Source of the DNA: OMOG01 sp041485845
Lineage (GTDB): Bacteria; Acidobacteriota; Terriglobia; Bryobacterales; Bryobacteraceae
NCBI GenBank assembly: GCA_041485845.1
Contig: JBGPKH010000377.1
Location: 1 to 8,594 of the forward strand
Direction of reading: 5' to 3'
DNA length: 8,594 nt
How positions within the stretch are numbered: position 1 is the first letter of the stretch; each line of letters opens with the position of its first letter. The notes beneath the pieces were generated by a model. It ran no database searches. It was not told where the DNA came from and saw only the letters and a list, made by a program, of their open reading frames with translations. The position numbers and the translations under genes were made by a program. Shown here piece by piece: positions 1 through 6,976 of this stretch.

Positions 1-155
1 GTGGCGTTGATATAGTTGCGCAGGATCGCGCGGCCCGTCTTCTCGTCGCCGGAGAGCATGAGTTCGATTGCTTCACGAAGCAACGCCTTGCGGAATCGCG
101 GTTCCTGTTGGGCGCGTTCGCGGATCGCTTCGCGAAAATCTTTGGTCAGTGGCAT
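1..155 (-). CDS. HigA-like antitoxin / HTH regulator of a type II toxin-antitoxin locus (partial, runs off the window)
   Basis: Minus-strand reading from ATG 155-153 gives 51 residues before the window edge, starting MPLTKDFREAIRERAQQ and containing GDEKTGRAILRNYIN. That last stretch matches the N-terminal signature of the small helix-turn-helix antidote proteins paired with Gp49/HigB-type toxins; the HTH itself would lie beyond position 1. In the family this protein binds and neutralises the toxin and represses the operon. A Shine-Dalgarno-like AGGAAAG at 168-162 sits 6 nt before the ATG and supports this start. The gene overlaps the original end of the upstream toxin frame (stop at 148-146) by 10 nt, a normal arrangement for a co-translated pair. 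The visible part has no stop or frameshift, so it looks intact although its partner is broken. It might now serve as an orphan regulator. The family call is from recognition of the sequence pattern; completeness cannot be judged. Confidence 0.8.
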   Translation of the reverse strand, partial: MPLTKDFREAIRERAQQEPRFRKALLREAIELMLSGDEKTGRAILRNYINA

Positions 156-487
156 CGTGTTCTTTCCTGAGTCTTCCTGTTCCTGTAGTCTTCCCAATTC
201 GCCTTTGCCTGGCGGATGTCTTCCTGCTGGCGCTTCTTCATGCCGCCGGCGAGCAGAATAACAAGCCGGTCGCCGTCCCGCCCGAAGTAAATGCGTTAGC
301 CGGGGCCAAAATCAACTTTGTATTCGAGAACGCCGTTACCGACCGTCTTGACGTTGGACAGGTTGCCCTCCGCAATGCGTTCAAGCGCCGTTGCTACTTT
401 CGCCGCGGCTTGAACGTTGAGTGCACGCAGCCACTTCGTAAAGGGGCTTCGTCCGTCGGTGTCCATGTATTCCCGAACGTGGAGCAC
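146..487 (-). pseudogene. RelE/HigB-family (phage Gp49-like) toxin, interrupted by an in-frame TAA
   Basis: Starting at GTG 487-485 the frame reads 63 residues (MLHVREYMDTDGRSPF..., later GNLSNVKTVGNGVLEYKVDF and GPG) and then meets TAA at 298-296. Reading on without a frame change gives RIYFGRDGDRLVILLAGG, MKKRQQEDIRQAKANWEDY and a natural TGA at 148-146, for 113 residues in all. The two halves together match the small RelE/ParE-superfamily toxins annotated as addiction module killer proteins. The family reads GPGYRxYF at this point, so the TAA replaces a conserved tyrosine (TAC or TAT to TAA, one base). The predicted product loses about 50 C-terminal residues, including strands of the RelE fold, and should be inactive as an mRNA-cleaving toxin. 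No Shine-Dalgarno precedes the GTG; a stop at 511-509 limits upstream extension. A sequencing or assembly error, or a recoded stop, are the alternatives. Confidence 0.85.
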
Positions 488-493
488 GATTCG

Positions 494-499
494 ATAATA
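494..499 (-). promoter_or_regulatory. Candidate -10 box of the toxin-antitoxin operon
   Basis: The minus strand reads TATTAT at 499-494, five of six matches to the bacterial -10 consensus, inside an AT-rich patch (about 489-510) that stands out in this GC-rich window. A transcript starting the usual 7 nt downstream would begin at or next to the GTG at 487, giving a leaderless mRNA; this would fit the absence of a Shine-Dalgarno there. There is no good -35 hexamer at standard spacing. Inference from position and base composition only. Confidence 0.35.
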
Positions 500-513
500 A
501 CATATACGTTAGC

Positions 514-526
514 ATCGACCGTCGAT
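514..526. promoter_or_regulatory. Palindromic candidate operator upstream of the toxin gene
   Basis: The sequence ATCGAC-C-GTCGAT is a perfect inverted repeat with a one-base centre at 520. It lies 27 bp before the toxin start and about 15 bp before the candidate -10 box, so it would cover the -35 region of the operon promoter. HigA-type antitoxins repress their own operon by binding short palindromes of this kind, so a role as the autoregulatory operator is plausible. The symmetry is seen directly; the function is inferred. Confidence 0.35.
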
Positions 527-539
527 TCGGGCATAGGTC

Positions 540-554
540 CCGTCCTTCGGACGG
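540..554. repeat. Inverted repeat, 6-bp arms with 3-base loop
   Basis: CCGTCC-TTC-GGACGG is a perfect hairpin-forming inverted repeat in the non-coding stretch between the toxin gene and the XPB gene. An overlapping alternative pairing, CCCGTC at 539-544 with GACGGG at 557-562, is also possible. No T-run follows on either strand, so it does not look like a classical intrinsic terminator. It could be a second regulator-binding site, a piece of an intergenic repeat, or chance in GC-rich DNA. Confidence 0.4.
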
Positions 555-649
555 TTGACGGGCATGCGGAAGTTTTTGAATCTGCGCCGGGGGTGATCTG
601 CAACGGGCCGCCCGCTCCCCGGCATCATGCCGCCCCAGCGGAAGAAGTA

Positions 650-673
650 CCCCAACCCCCAAGGCCCCCAACC
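650..673 (-). other. G-rich tract upstream of the XPB gene (possible two-tier quadruplex)
   Basis: On the minus strand this stretch reads GG-TT-GGGGG-CCTT-GGGGG-TT-GGGG, four G runs separated by 2, 4 and 2 bases. The shortest run is two bases, so only a two-tier quadruplex is possible within the tract. It ends 26 bp before the helicase ATG, on the template strand for that gene. The rest of 488-698 holds the two inverted repeats and the -10-like box described separately; I see no convincing gene there. Confidence 0.35.
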
Positions 674-698
674 TGTGTGACCATATTCGTGATCCCCC

Positions 699-2393
699 AT
701 GATCGGCTACCACACCGACAACCCGCTCATCGTACAGGGCGATCACACCATCCTGGTGGAGGTCGCGAGTCCTCGCTACACCGCGGCCCGCGACCAGCTC
801 GTGCGCTTCGCCGAGCTGGTGAAAGCCCCCGAGCACGTTCACACTTACCGGGTCACGCCCCTCTCCGTGTGGAACGCCTGCGCCGCCAGCGTGACGGCCG
901 CCGAAATCATCTCGGCCCTCCAGGAGTTCTCCAAGTACCCGGTCCCCGAGCACGTGGCCGTCGAGATCCGCGATTTCGCCTCGCGCTACGGCCGCATGCG
1001 CCTTTTCCGCGACGAGCGCGGACTGATCCTCAGCGCCAACGATGCCCCCCTCGCCGAGCAAGTGGCCCGCACCAAACAGGTCGCACCCCTCTTGCAGGAA
1101 CGGCTCTCGACTCTCGAATTCCGCATCGCGCCCGCGGCCCGCGGCGAAATCAAACAGGCACTCGTCAAAATCGGTTTTCCCGCCGAAGACCTGGCCGGCT
1201 ATACCGTCGGCGAAGCCCTGAGCTTCTCCCTGCGCGCCACCACACTCGCCGGCGATTCTTTCGAGTTGCGCCCTTACCAACAGGAATCCGCCGACGCGTT
1301 CCACGCCGCCGGCAGCGAGCGCGGCGGCTCCGGCGTCATCACGCTTCCCTGCGGAGCCGGCAAGACCATCGTGGGCATGGCTTGCATGGAGGCCCTGCAA
1401 TCCTCCACCCTCATCCTCACCACCAGCGTCACCGCGGTCCGCCAGTGGATGCGCGAGCTGCTTGACAAGACCACTCTGCACGACTACGAAATCGCCGAAT
1501 ATAGCGGGTACGCCAAGGAGGTTCGCCCCGTCACCGTCTCCACCTACCAGATCATGACCTGGCGCGGCGGCAAAGACACCGAGTTCCCCCACCTGGCGCT
1601 CTTCGACAGCCGCAACTGGGGCCTCATCATTTACGACGAGGTGCACCTCCTGCCCGCCCCCATCTTCCGCATCACCGCCGGATTGCAGGCGCGGCGCAGG
1701 CTCGGACTCACCGCCACGCTGGTGCGCGAGGACGGCCGCGAGGACGATGTCTTCGCGCTGATCGGCCCCAAGAAGGCCGACGTCCCCTGGAAGGTTCTGG
1801 AGAACCAGGGCTGGATCGCCACCGCACAGTGCACCGAAGTGCGCCTGCCCATGCCCGAGGAGCTGCGCATGCCGTATGCGGTCGCCGACGCGCGCAACAA
1901 ATTCCGCATCGCGTCGGAGAATCCCCTGAAAATCGTATCCGTCCGCGACATTTTGGCGCGCCACCCTGGTGAGCCGGCGCTGCTCATCGGCATGTATCTC
2001 GATCAGCTCAAGGCGCTGGCCGAGCCGCTGGGATTGCCGGTGATCACCGGAGCCACGCCGCAACGCATGCGCGACAAGTTGTACGCCGATTTCCGCGAGG
2101 GCCGCATCGGCGTGCTGGCGGTATCCAAGGTGGCCAATTTCGCGGTAGACCTGCCGGAGGCCTCGCTCGCCATCCAGGTCTCCGGTTCGTTCGGCTCCCG
2201 CCAGGAAGAGGCGCAGCGGCTCGGCCGCATTCTCCGGCCCAAGGCCCAAGGCAATCAGGCGCATTTCTACACGATCGTGAGCCGCGACACCGTGGAGCAG
2301 GACTTCGCGCTGAAGCGCCAGTTGTTCCTCTGCGAGCAGGGGTATGCCTATTCCATCGTTGACGGAGAAGAGCTGGGCTTCCATTCGACATGA
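699..2393 (+). CDS. XPB/Rad25-type superfamily 2 DNA helicase (bacterial XPB)
   Basis: This 564-residue protein is an ATP-dependent DNA translocase/helicase of the bacterial XPB family, relatives of the eukaryotic TFIIH subunit. Visible motifs: Walker A LPCGAGKT (216-223), motif II YDEVH (312-316, DEVH rather than DEAH), motif III with the XPB-specific RED loop in LTATLVREDGRED (337-349), and motif VI QEEAQRLGRILRPK (502-515). Residues 1-185 form the N-terminal region typical of bacterial XPB, with NPLIVQGD and HVHTYRVTPLSVWNA as landmarks. The length and blocks such as NWGLIIYDEVHLLPAP closely resemble mycobacterial XPB as I remember it. ATG 699 is chosen because an in-frame TGA lies at 690-692 and the family starts just before NPLIVQ; no clear Shine-Dalgarno is seen. 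Its stop overlaps the next gene's start as ATGA. In mycobacteria the homologue unwinds DNA 3'-5'; the cellular role in bacteria (repair is assumed) is not settled. Confidence 0.96.
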   Translation: MIGYHTDNPLIVQGDHTILVEVASPRYTAARDQLVRFAELVKAPEHVHTYRVTPLSVWNACAASVTAAEIISALQEFSKYPVPEHVAVEIRDFASRYGRMRLFRDERGLILSANDAPLAEQVARTKQVAPLLQERLSTLEFRIAPAARGEIKQALVKIGFPAEDLAGYTVGEALSFSLRATTLAGDSFELRPYQQESADAFHAAGSERGGSGVITLPCGAGKTIVGMACMEALQSSTLILTTSVTAVRQWMRELLDKTTLHDYEIAEYSGYAKEVRPVTVSTYQIMTWRGGKDTEFPHLALFDSRNWGLIIYDEVHLLPAPIFRITAGLQARRRLGLTATLVREDGREDDVFALIGPKKADVPWKVLENQGWIATAQCTEVRLPMPEELRMPYAVADARNKFRIASENPLKIVSVRDILARHPGEPALLIGMYLDQLKALAEPLGLPVITGATPQRMRDKLYADFREGRIGVLAVSKVANFAVDLPEASLAIQVSGSFGSRQEEAQRLGRILRPKAQGNQAHFYTIVSRDTVEQDFALKRQLFLCEQGYAYSIVDGEELGFHST

Positions 2394-4393
2394 AGCTTCT
2401 GGAAATTGACTGGCAGGCCTTCCTGCAAGTGTTGGAACACTATCGACGGCTGCCGTACGGCGCGCGGCGGACCTTCGCGGAAGAGATACAGCCGAGCCAG
2501 TCCGTCTCCACCGGCGTGCTGGGAGAGTGGCTCGAAGCGCTACTCGGATCCGGACTGGTGACAGGTACTCCGCAAGGCAAGACCTTCCGCGTCGACCCGC
2601 GGTATCAGGGATTCTGCCGCGCCCTCCGCGCCTTTCATCGGAACCGCATCTTCCATGCGCCCTCGCGCGAATCCTTTCAAGCCTTCGTCTCGGAGAATTT
2701 GGAAGGACCGGAAATCGTGTCGTTTTCCGGCGCCGGACACGAATACTACTACTACCGGGATTATGCCGCCGTGCAGGCGCTATATTCGCGAGTCTGCTCG
2801 GCCGACTGGCTGAAAGCATTTCTCGCCGCCGAAGGTCCGCCCTGGGAGACCAAATACCAGGCCGCGGGGCAATCGCCGTATTTCTCGTCCGCGCCGGTTG
2901 TCCACGCGGCTCAGGCCATCATCCAGATCCTGGCGCCGGGAGCCGTGCCCGTGCCCATGGCGCAACTGCCGGGCATGTGCCCCGAAGTTCATCCCGACAC
3001 CCTGGCCGCCGCCATCCGCGCCGGTCTCCGCTACTTGCTCTTCTTCCCCTGCCTGCTGGGCGAAGGACTCGAACCCGCGCTCGGCCTATGGCCCTCGGCC
3101 GCCAGAAAGCTGAGCTCCGAGATTCCCCGCCCGCCTGAGCCGGTAACGGTGTCCCAACCCTTTCATTCCCCGTTCCTGGTGGACGACATGACGGCCATTC
3201 TGGCCGCGTGCGCGGTGACACCGCCGCGCACCCGCGTCAACGACTCCCAGATTTTCGAAGCCGGCAAACGGAGCCTGGTTGCCGCGTTGGGCACGTTGCC
3301 CGAATGGGTGGAACAGGAGTTTCGAATTCTGCCGGAAAAGCGCCTCTCGGTAGCGCTCGATTTCCTGCGGCATCACAATTTCCTGAAGGAGCAAGGCCTG
3401 GGCGAGCGCGAGGCTCGCCTGGAGGTTGCCGAATTGGGGAGCCATTGGCTGGGTCTCAGCGGAAAGGATCGCCTCAGAACCGTCCTCGATGCGCTGCGCG
3501 GCCAGGCGAAGAAGATCCCCGCCTATGCCGGTTACGAAACGCCTTCGCTGGCGCCCTGGGGCAGAAACATAACCCTCGCGCGATACGTGGCGGTGATTTC
3601 GTCCGCGCTCCAGTCCACCTTTACCACGTCCCCCGCGGATGTATTCGTGCGCCGGCGTGAGTTTCTGGCATATCAAAAGGAAGGGAACAATCCCTTTGCC
3701 GACATTATTCGACAGGACCCATACTCCCGAATCCCCGTCGCAGGCCGCGAGGTTTTGCAGCCGTCGGCGGACGAGTTGGACGAGGCATGGGAAGAGATCC
3801 TCGCCGATTTCTTGCGTTTGCGGCTGCTGCCGCTGGGTGGCGTCAAGGTCGGCATCGACAGCGAACGCTCCGTCTGTTTCGCGATTACCGATGCGGGCCG
3901 CTACCTCCTCGGCGCGGCGGCCGACTTCCATTTCGCCGCCGAATCGTCCGGCCGGATTGTGCTCCAGCCCAATTGCGACGTGGTCTTCCTGGCTCCCGCC
4001 GCCCGCGCGGAGTCTGAAATCGCGCGCTTCTGCGAGCGCCGCGGAAGACACGTCGGCACGCTGTTCAAAGTGACCAAGAAGTCCATTCTCGAAGCCGCCG
4101 CAACCGGACTCACCGCCAAACGGGTCCTCGATACCTTGCACGAGTACTGCGGCGCCGATCTGCCCGCCAATGTGGAACGCGAGATCGTGGGATGGTTCGG
4201 CCAGTACCGCCAGCTCAAGATGGTTCGCGCCACGCTGATCCATTGCCCCGATCCCGAGACCGCCACCCGCGTGATCGCCGCGGCGGGCGGCCGCGTCACC
4301 CGCCTCACCGAGACCACGCTCGAATGGCGCGAAGAGAAACCCCCGCCCGCGCTTCTCAAGAAACTCCGCGAAATGGGCATCTTTCTGAAGTAA
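2390..4393 (+). CDS. XPB-partner protein with C-terminal Helicase_C_3-like (helicase-associated) domain
   Basis: This 667-residue protein has no Walker A or DExx motif of its own, so it is not a helicase despite common annotations. Residues about 519-640 (GRIVLQPNCDVVFLAP ... GTLFKVTKKSILEAAATGLTAKRVLDTLHEY) match the Helicase_C_3 / XPB-Ssl2-like N-terminal domain pattern: a strand with QPN/QPD, then the T-x-x-S-I/L-x-x-A-x-x-x-G-L-T block. Just before it, AITDAGRYLLG (498-508) looks like the end of a winged-helix unit. The N-terminal 500 residues have scattered helical, possibly winged-helix, segments and a YYYYRDY patch near 119-125, but I recognise no catalytic motif. The start ATG overlaps the XPB stop by 4 nt (ATGA), indicating translational coupling and probably 1:1 production. 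The same gene order is known for mycobacterial XPB (Rv0861c/Rv0862c). It probably acts as a DNA-binding or regulatory subunit of the helicase; that role is inferred. Confidence 0.85.
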   Translation: MKLLEIDWQAFLQVLEHYRRLPYGARRTFAEEIQPSQSVSTGVLGEWLEALLGSGLVTGTPQGKTFRVDPRYQGFCRALRAFHRNRIFHAPSRESFQAFVSENLEGPEIVSFSGAGHEYYYYRDYAAVQALYSRVCSADWLKAFLAAEGPPWETKYQAAGQSPYFSSAPVVHAAQAIIQILAPGAVPVPMAQLPGMCPEVHPDTLAAAIRAGLRYLLFFPCLLGEGLEPALGLWPSAARKLSSEIPRPPEPVTVSQPFHSPFLVDDMTAILAACAVTPPRTRVNDSQIFEAGKRSLVAALGTLPEWVEQEFRILPEKRLSVALDFLRHHNFLKEQGLGEREARLEVAELGSHWLGLSGKDRLRTVLDALRGQAKKIPAYAGYETPSLAPWGRNITLARYVAVISSALQSTFTTSPADVFVRRREFLAYQKEGNNPFADIIRQDPYSRIPVAGREVLQPSADELDEAWEEILADFLRLRLLPLGGVKVGIDSERSVCFAITDAGRYLLGAAADFHFAAESSGRIVLQPNCDVVFLAPAARAESEIARFCERRGRHVGTLFKVTKKSILEAAATGLTAKRVLDTLHEYCGADLPANVEREIVGWFGQYRQLKMVRATLIHCPDPETATRVIAAAGGRVTRLTETTLEWREEKPPPALLKKLREMGIFLK

Positions 4394-4400
4394 CTGTTGC

Positions 4401-4422
4401 GGACAGGCCGGGAGGCCGGTCC
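4401..4422. terminator. Hairpin between convergent genes, candidate bidirectional terminator
   Basis: GGAC-A-GGCC-GGGA-GGCC-G-GTCC folds into a stem of 4 + 4 GC-rich pairs with one A/G mismatch and a four-base loop. It starts 7 nt after the XPB-partner stop (4391-4393) and ends on the last base of the comEC stop codon (4424-4422, minus strand). This is where a shared terminator would be expected. There is no proper T-run on either side, so Rho-independent termination is uncertain. GGCCGGGAGGCC-type hairpins also occur as dispersed intergenic repeats in GC-rich genomes, which is an alternative reading. Confidence 0.45.
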
Positions 4423-6947
4423 TACTTCCTGCTCACCACATCCCGATAAGTCTCCACGCTCAGCCGCCGCCCATCCGTCCGAATCGTAATCAGCCCGTCC
4501 CGATCGGTGCGTAGAACGCCTGCGTGATGCTCCTCCAGCCGTTCGAGCACTTCGCGATTGGGATGCCCGTAGCTGTTTTCGAATCCTGCCGACACCACCG
4601 CAAACGTCGGACGAACCGCGCTCAGGAACGCTTCCGTGCTGGACGTCTTACTCCCATGGTGCGCCACTTTGAGCACATCGCTGCGCTCGAGTTCGTTGGC
4701 GTCCAGCATCCGCCCCTCGATCTGCCTTTCGACATCGCCGCCCAGGAGGAAGGAGTGCCGGCCGTAGCGCACGCGCACCACCAGGGAGTCGTTGTTCTTG
4801 GGAGTGTCCGACGGAACATAATCGGAGAACGGCGCCAGAATTTCGATCTCCGCCCCGCCATAGGCGAAGCGCGAGGGGCTTCGCAGCGGCACGATCCGCG
4901 TGCCATTCAGCGCCGCCTTCTGGCGCAGGCGGTCCCACGCCGGACTATCCGGCGTGACGCCGGTCCACAATTCCCGCGGATGAAAATCGGCAGTCAGGGC
5001 GGGCAGTCCGCCGATATGGTCGTCGTGCGCGTGCGACAGCGCGATGACGTCCACGCTGCGGATCGACCGGTCCCACAGATAGGGCGCTACCACGTCTTCG
5101 CCGATATCCAACTGCGCCCGCGACCGGCCGCCGAAGGCCGGAATGCCGCCGCCATCCATCAGCAGGCGCTTGCCATCGGGAAAAACCACCAGGATGCTGT
5201 CGCCCTGGCCCACATCGATGGCGGTCATCTCCAGTTGGCCTGGCCGCGTTTCCGGCGGAAACGGATCCCACAGGAGCAGCACCAGAAAGGCGGCCACGGC
5301 CAGCACCGTCCCCGTTCGCCACCAGCGCCCGTGGGCGATGGCCGCGGCGATCAGCGCGGCCGACAACGCCACGCCCAGCCACAAGGGAGGGGTCGGAATG
5401 CGCCAGTTCGGTTCGATGCCGGCGTGCCACGTCACCACCTTTTGCGACAGCCACAACAGCACGCTCGCGATTTTCGCCACCCAGCCCCAGCCGGTGAAAA
5501 CCGCCACGAACCCCACCGGAACCACCATGCCCATCAGCGGCACCACGAAAGTGTTGGCCGAGAGTCCCGAGAGTCCCACGCGATGGAAGTAAACCACCAT
5601 GGGAAGCGCCAGCCCGATCTGCACGATGGCCGAAACCACCGCCACTTCGTAAACGAAAAACAGAATGCGCGCCGGCGCGGTGACCGCCAGATTGGCCGCG
5701 CGATGCGGAATCCGCAAGCCGCGGAGCGTCTGCGCCAGCAAACGCATTTCGATCCGGAACTGCGCCGCGCGCGGCGGCAGATGGAGATCCCGCCCCGTGT
5801 CGTCCAGATCCGCGAGTGCGCGTGCCAGCGGACCGGAAGTAGCGCCGATCAGCGGCGTGGCAAACGCGCCCAGGAAGCCGACCGCCAGGAAGGTGAGCTG
5901 AAAGCTGGCGTCGAACAACTGCTCGGGATCCAATACCAGGAACGCGAGCGCCACCGCCGCCAGCAGGTTCAACGGCCGTTTCTGGCGATAGAAGTAGCTG
6001 CCGATCATGAACAGCGTCAGGCCCGCGGCCGACCGCGTACACGGCGCCTGCCACCCGGTCACCAGCGCGTACAGCCATGCGGTCGCCACGGTGATCAGCA
6101 GGGCGAGGCTCTCCGGCACGAAGCAGATGCGCAACAGGAACAGGAAGAAGCCGGCCAGAATCGCCACGTGCGTTCCGGAAATCACCAGGGCGTGGAAGGT
6201 GCCCGTCGAGCGGTAATCCTCGGTCCAGACTTTCTGCAACTGGAAGGACTGTCCGATCAGCAGGGCCTGCATCATGCCGGTCTGGTATTCATTGCCCCGG
6301 TAAAGCCGCTCGATGCGCGCCAACGCGGCGGCGCGCAGGTCCATGACGGCCTTCTGAAAACGCGAGCCGCAGCGGCCCGCCAGAACCCGCACGGCGCCGG
6401 CGGCGCCCGATGCGGTCCAGAAGATCTCCTGCCGGGCCAGGTAGTGCGCGTAGTCGAACGCGCCCGGGTTTCCGAAATTGCGCGTCTTGCGCACGCGCGC
6501 GTCGAGCTCGATGTTCTGCCCGTAGCGCAGCGGCGGTAGCGGCTCGCCGCCCTTAGTGTAGATCGTCACCTGCGCGCGGGCATGCGGCTCGATCTCCAGG
6601 AGGAAACGCTCGCGCTCGCCGGAAATCGCCGGCGGCTCCACCACGCACCCCGCCAGAATCACGATCTCGCGCCCTTCCACGTCGAGCTCCGGCGGCGGAC
6701 CGGGCGCGTGGGCCAGTGAGGTCAGTGCGCCGGCGCAGAAAAGGCCGAGACAGCAACACGTTCCTGCGAGGGGCCGGGATCGACGCCACAGCGCCACCAT
6801 GCCCAGCAGCAAGAGTGCGCCGATGGCGGCAAAGAGCTCCGGAGAATGAAAGGGTACGAAGCGGGCAACCAGGATACCCGAGGCGATAGCAGCCAGGGGC
6901 CCGACCAGCGGGTCCTTCACGGGAACCCCGATTGTAGCATCCGGCAT
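4422..6947 (-). CDS. comEC: ComEC/Rec2 family DNA uptake channel with metallo-beta-lactamase-like domain
   Basis: This 841-residue inner-membrane protein moves single-stranded DNA into the cytoplasm during natural transformation. Order of parts: N-terminal hydrophobic segments (about 14-31, 38-54, 62-80); a soluble DUF4131/OB-like region (about 90-190); the Competence domain with many membrane segments (about 226-510) and the signature HALVISGTHVAILAG (252-266); two more hydrophobic segments (521-538, 545-560); and a metallo-beta-lactamase-like domain from about 573. In that domain DVGQGDS (578-584), SHAHDDH (638-644), GGD (736-738), AHHGS (762-766) and SYGHP (792-796) are all present, so metal binding and nuclease activity look intact. 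The length suits a full three-domain ComEC. I choose ATG 6947-6945 because GGAGG lies 4 nt upstream. GTG 6920-6918 is a possible later start. The open frame extends back to 7307 but that part is antisense to apt and is not real. No other competence genes are in the window. Confidence 0.93.
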   Translation of the reverse strand: MPDATIGVPVKDPLVGPLAAIASGILVARFVPFHSPELFAAIGALLLLGMVALWRRSRPLAGTCCCLGLFCAGALTSLAHAPGPPPELDVEGREIVILAGCVVEPPAISGERERFLLEIEPHARAQVTIYTKGGEPLPPLRYGQNIELDARVRKTRNFGNPGAFDYAHYLARQEIFWTASGAAGAVRVLAGRCGSRFQKAVMDLRAAALARIERLYRGNEYQTGMMQALLIGQSFQLQKVWTEDYRSTGTFHALVISGTHVAILAGFFLFLLRICFVPESLALLITVATAWLYALVTGWQAPCTRSAAGLTLFMIGSYFYRQKRPLNLLAAVALAFLVLDPEQLFDASFQLTFLAVGFLGAFATPLIGATSGPLARALADLDDTGRDLHLPPRAAQFRIEMRLLAQTLRGLRIPHRAANLAVTAPARILFFVYEVAVVSAIVQIGLALPMVVYFHRVGLSGLSANTFVVPLMGMVVPVGFVAVFTGWGWVAKIASVLLWLSQKVVTWHAGIEPNWRIPTPPLWLGVALSAALIAAAIAHGRWWRTGTVLAVAAFLVLLLWDPFPPETRPGQLEMTAIDVGQGDSILVVFPDGKRLLMDGGGIPAFGGRSRAQLDIGEDVVAPYLWDRSIRSVDVIALSHAHDDHIGGLPALTADFHPRELWTGVTPDSPAWDRLRQKAALNGTRIVPLRSPSRFAYGGAEIEILAPFSDYVPSDTPKNNDSLVVRVRYGRHSFLLGGDVERQIEGRMLDANELERSDVLKVAHHGSKTSSTEAFLSAVRPTFAVVSAGFENSYGHPNREVLERLEEHHAGVLRTDRDGLITIRTDGRRLSVETYRDVVSRK
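6931..6939 (-). promoter_or_regulatory. Extended -10-like TGCTACAAT at the 5' end of comEC
   Basis: The minus strand reads TGCTACAAT at 6939-6931, an extended -10 element (TGn plus TACAAT, five of six consensus). It lies within codons 3-6 of comEC if ATG 6947 is the start. A transcript from it would begin near 6924, just before the in-frame GTG at 6920-6918. No -35-like hexamer is evident at normal spacing. It either drives a shorter comEC product or is chance; the sequence alone does not decide. Confidence 0.3.
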
Positions 6948-6951
6948 CGAG

Positions 6952-6956
6952 CCTCC
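6952..6956 (-). promoter_or_regulatory. Ribosome binding site of comEC (start-deciding)
   Basis: GGAGG on the minus strand at 6956-6952 lies 4 nt before ATG 6947. It is the best Shine-Dalgarno near any candidate comEC start and is the main reason for preferring that ATG over GTG 6920. Confidence 0.55.
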
Positions 6957-6970
6957 ATCGCGTGCTGCGG

Positions 6971-6976
6971 TACAAT
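6971..6976 (+). promoter_or_regulatory. Candidate -10 box of the apt-ispE operon
   Basis: TACAAT at 6971-6976 matches the bacterial -10 consensus at five of six positions. Transcription would start near 6983, giving a leader of about 10 nt with GAGG at 6985-6988 as Shine-Dalgarno before ATG 6993. The expected -35 zone near 6948-6953 (CGAGCC) is a poor match and overlaps the comEC ribosome binding site on the other strand. Confidence 0.45.

Noticed and set aside
509..700. 63-codon minus-strand frame with a Gly/Trp-rich N-terminus (GWGPWGLGYFFRWGG)
   Set aside because: The residues come from the G-run tract, there is no Shine-Dalgarno, and the ATG overlaps the XPB start codon. No family is recognised, so it is left out, although a tiny protein cannot be excluded.
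68..1465. 465-codon plus-strand frame spanning the toxin locus and the start of the XPB gene
   Set aside because: It runs antisense to the toxin-antitoxin genes and then in another frame through XPB. The translation turns into an R/P/H-rich stretch typical of out-of-frame GC-rich DNA.
381..2819. 812-codon open frame on the minus strand opposite the XPB gene
   Set aside because: It is antisense to a gene with unmistakable helicase motifs. Its translation is low-complexity, rich in G, A, R and E, with no recognisable domain. Long antisense frames are expected at this GC content.
3086..4243. 385-codon minus-strand frame opposite the XPB-partner gene
   Set aside because: Antisense shadow of a gene with a recognisable C-terminal domain and coupled start; no domain, Shine-Dalgarno or promoter supports it.
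4524..6539. 671-codon plus-strand frame opposite comEC
   Set aside because: comEC on the other strand has all family motifs and membrane segments. The antisense translation is rich in R, Q, H and A without domains.
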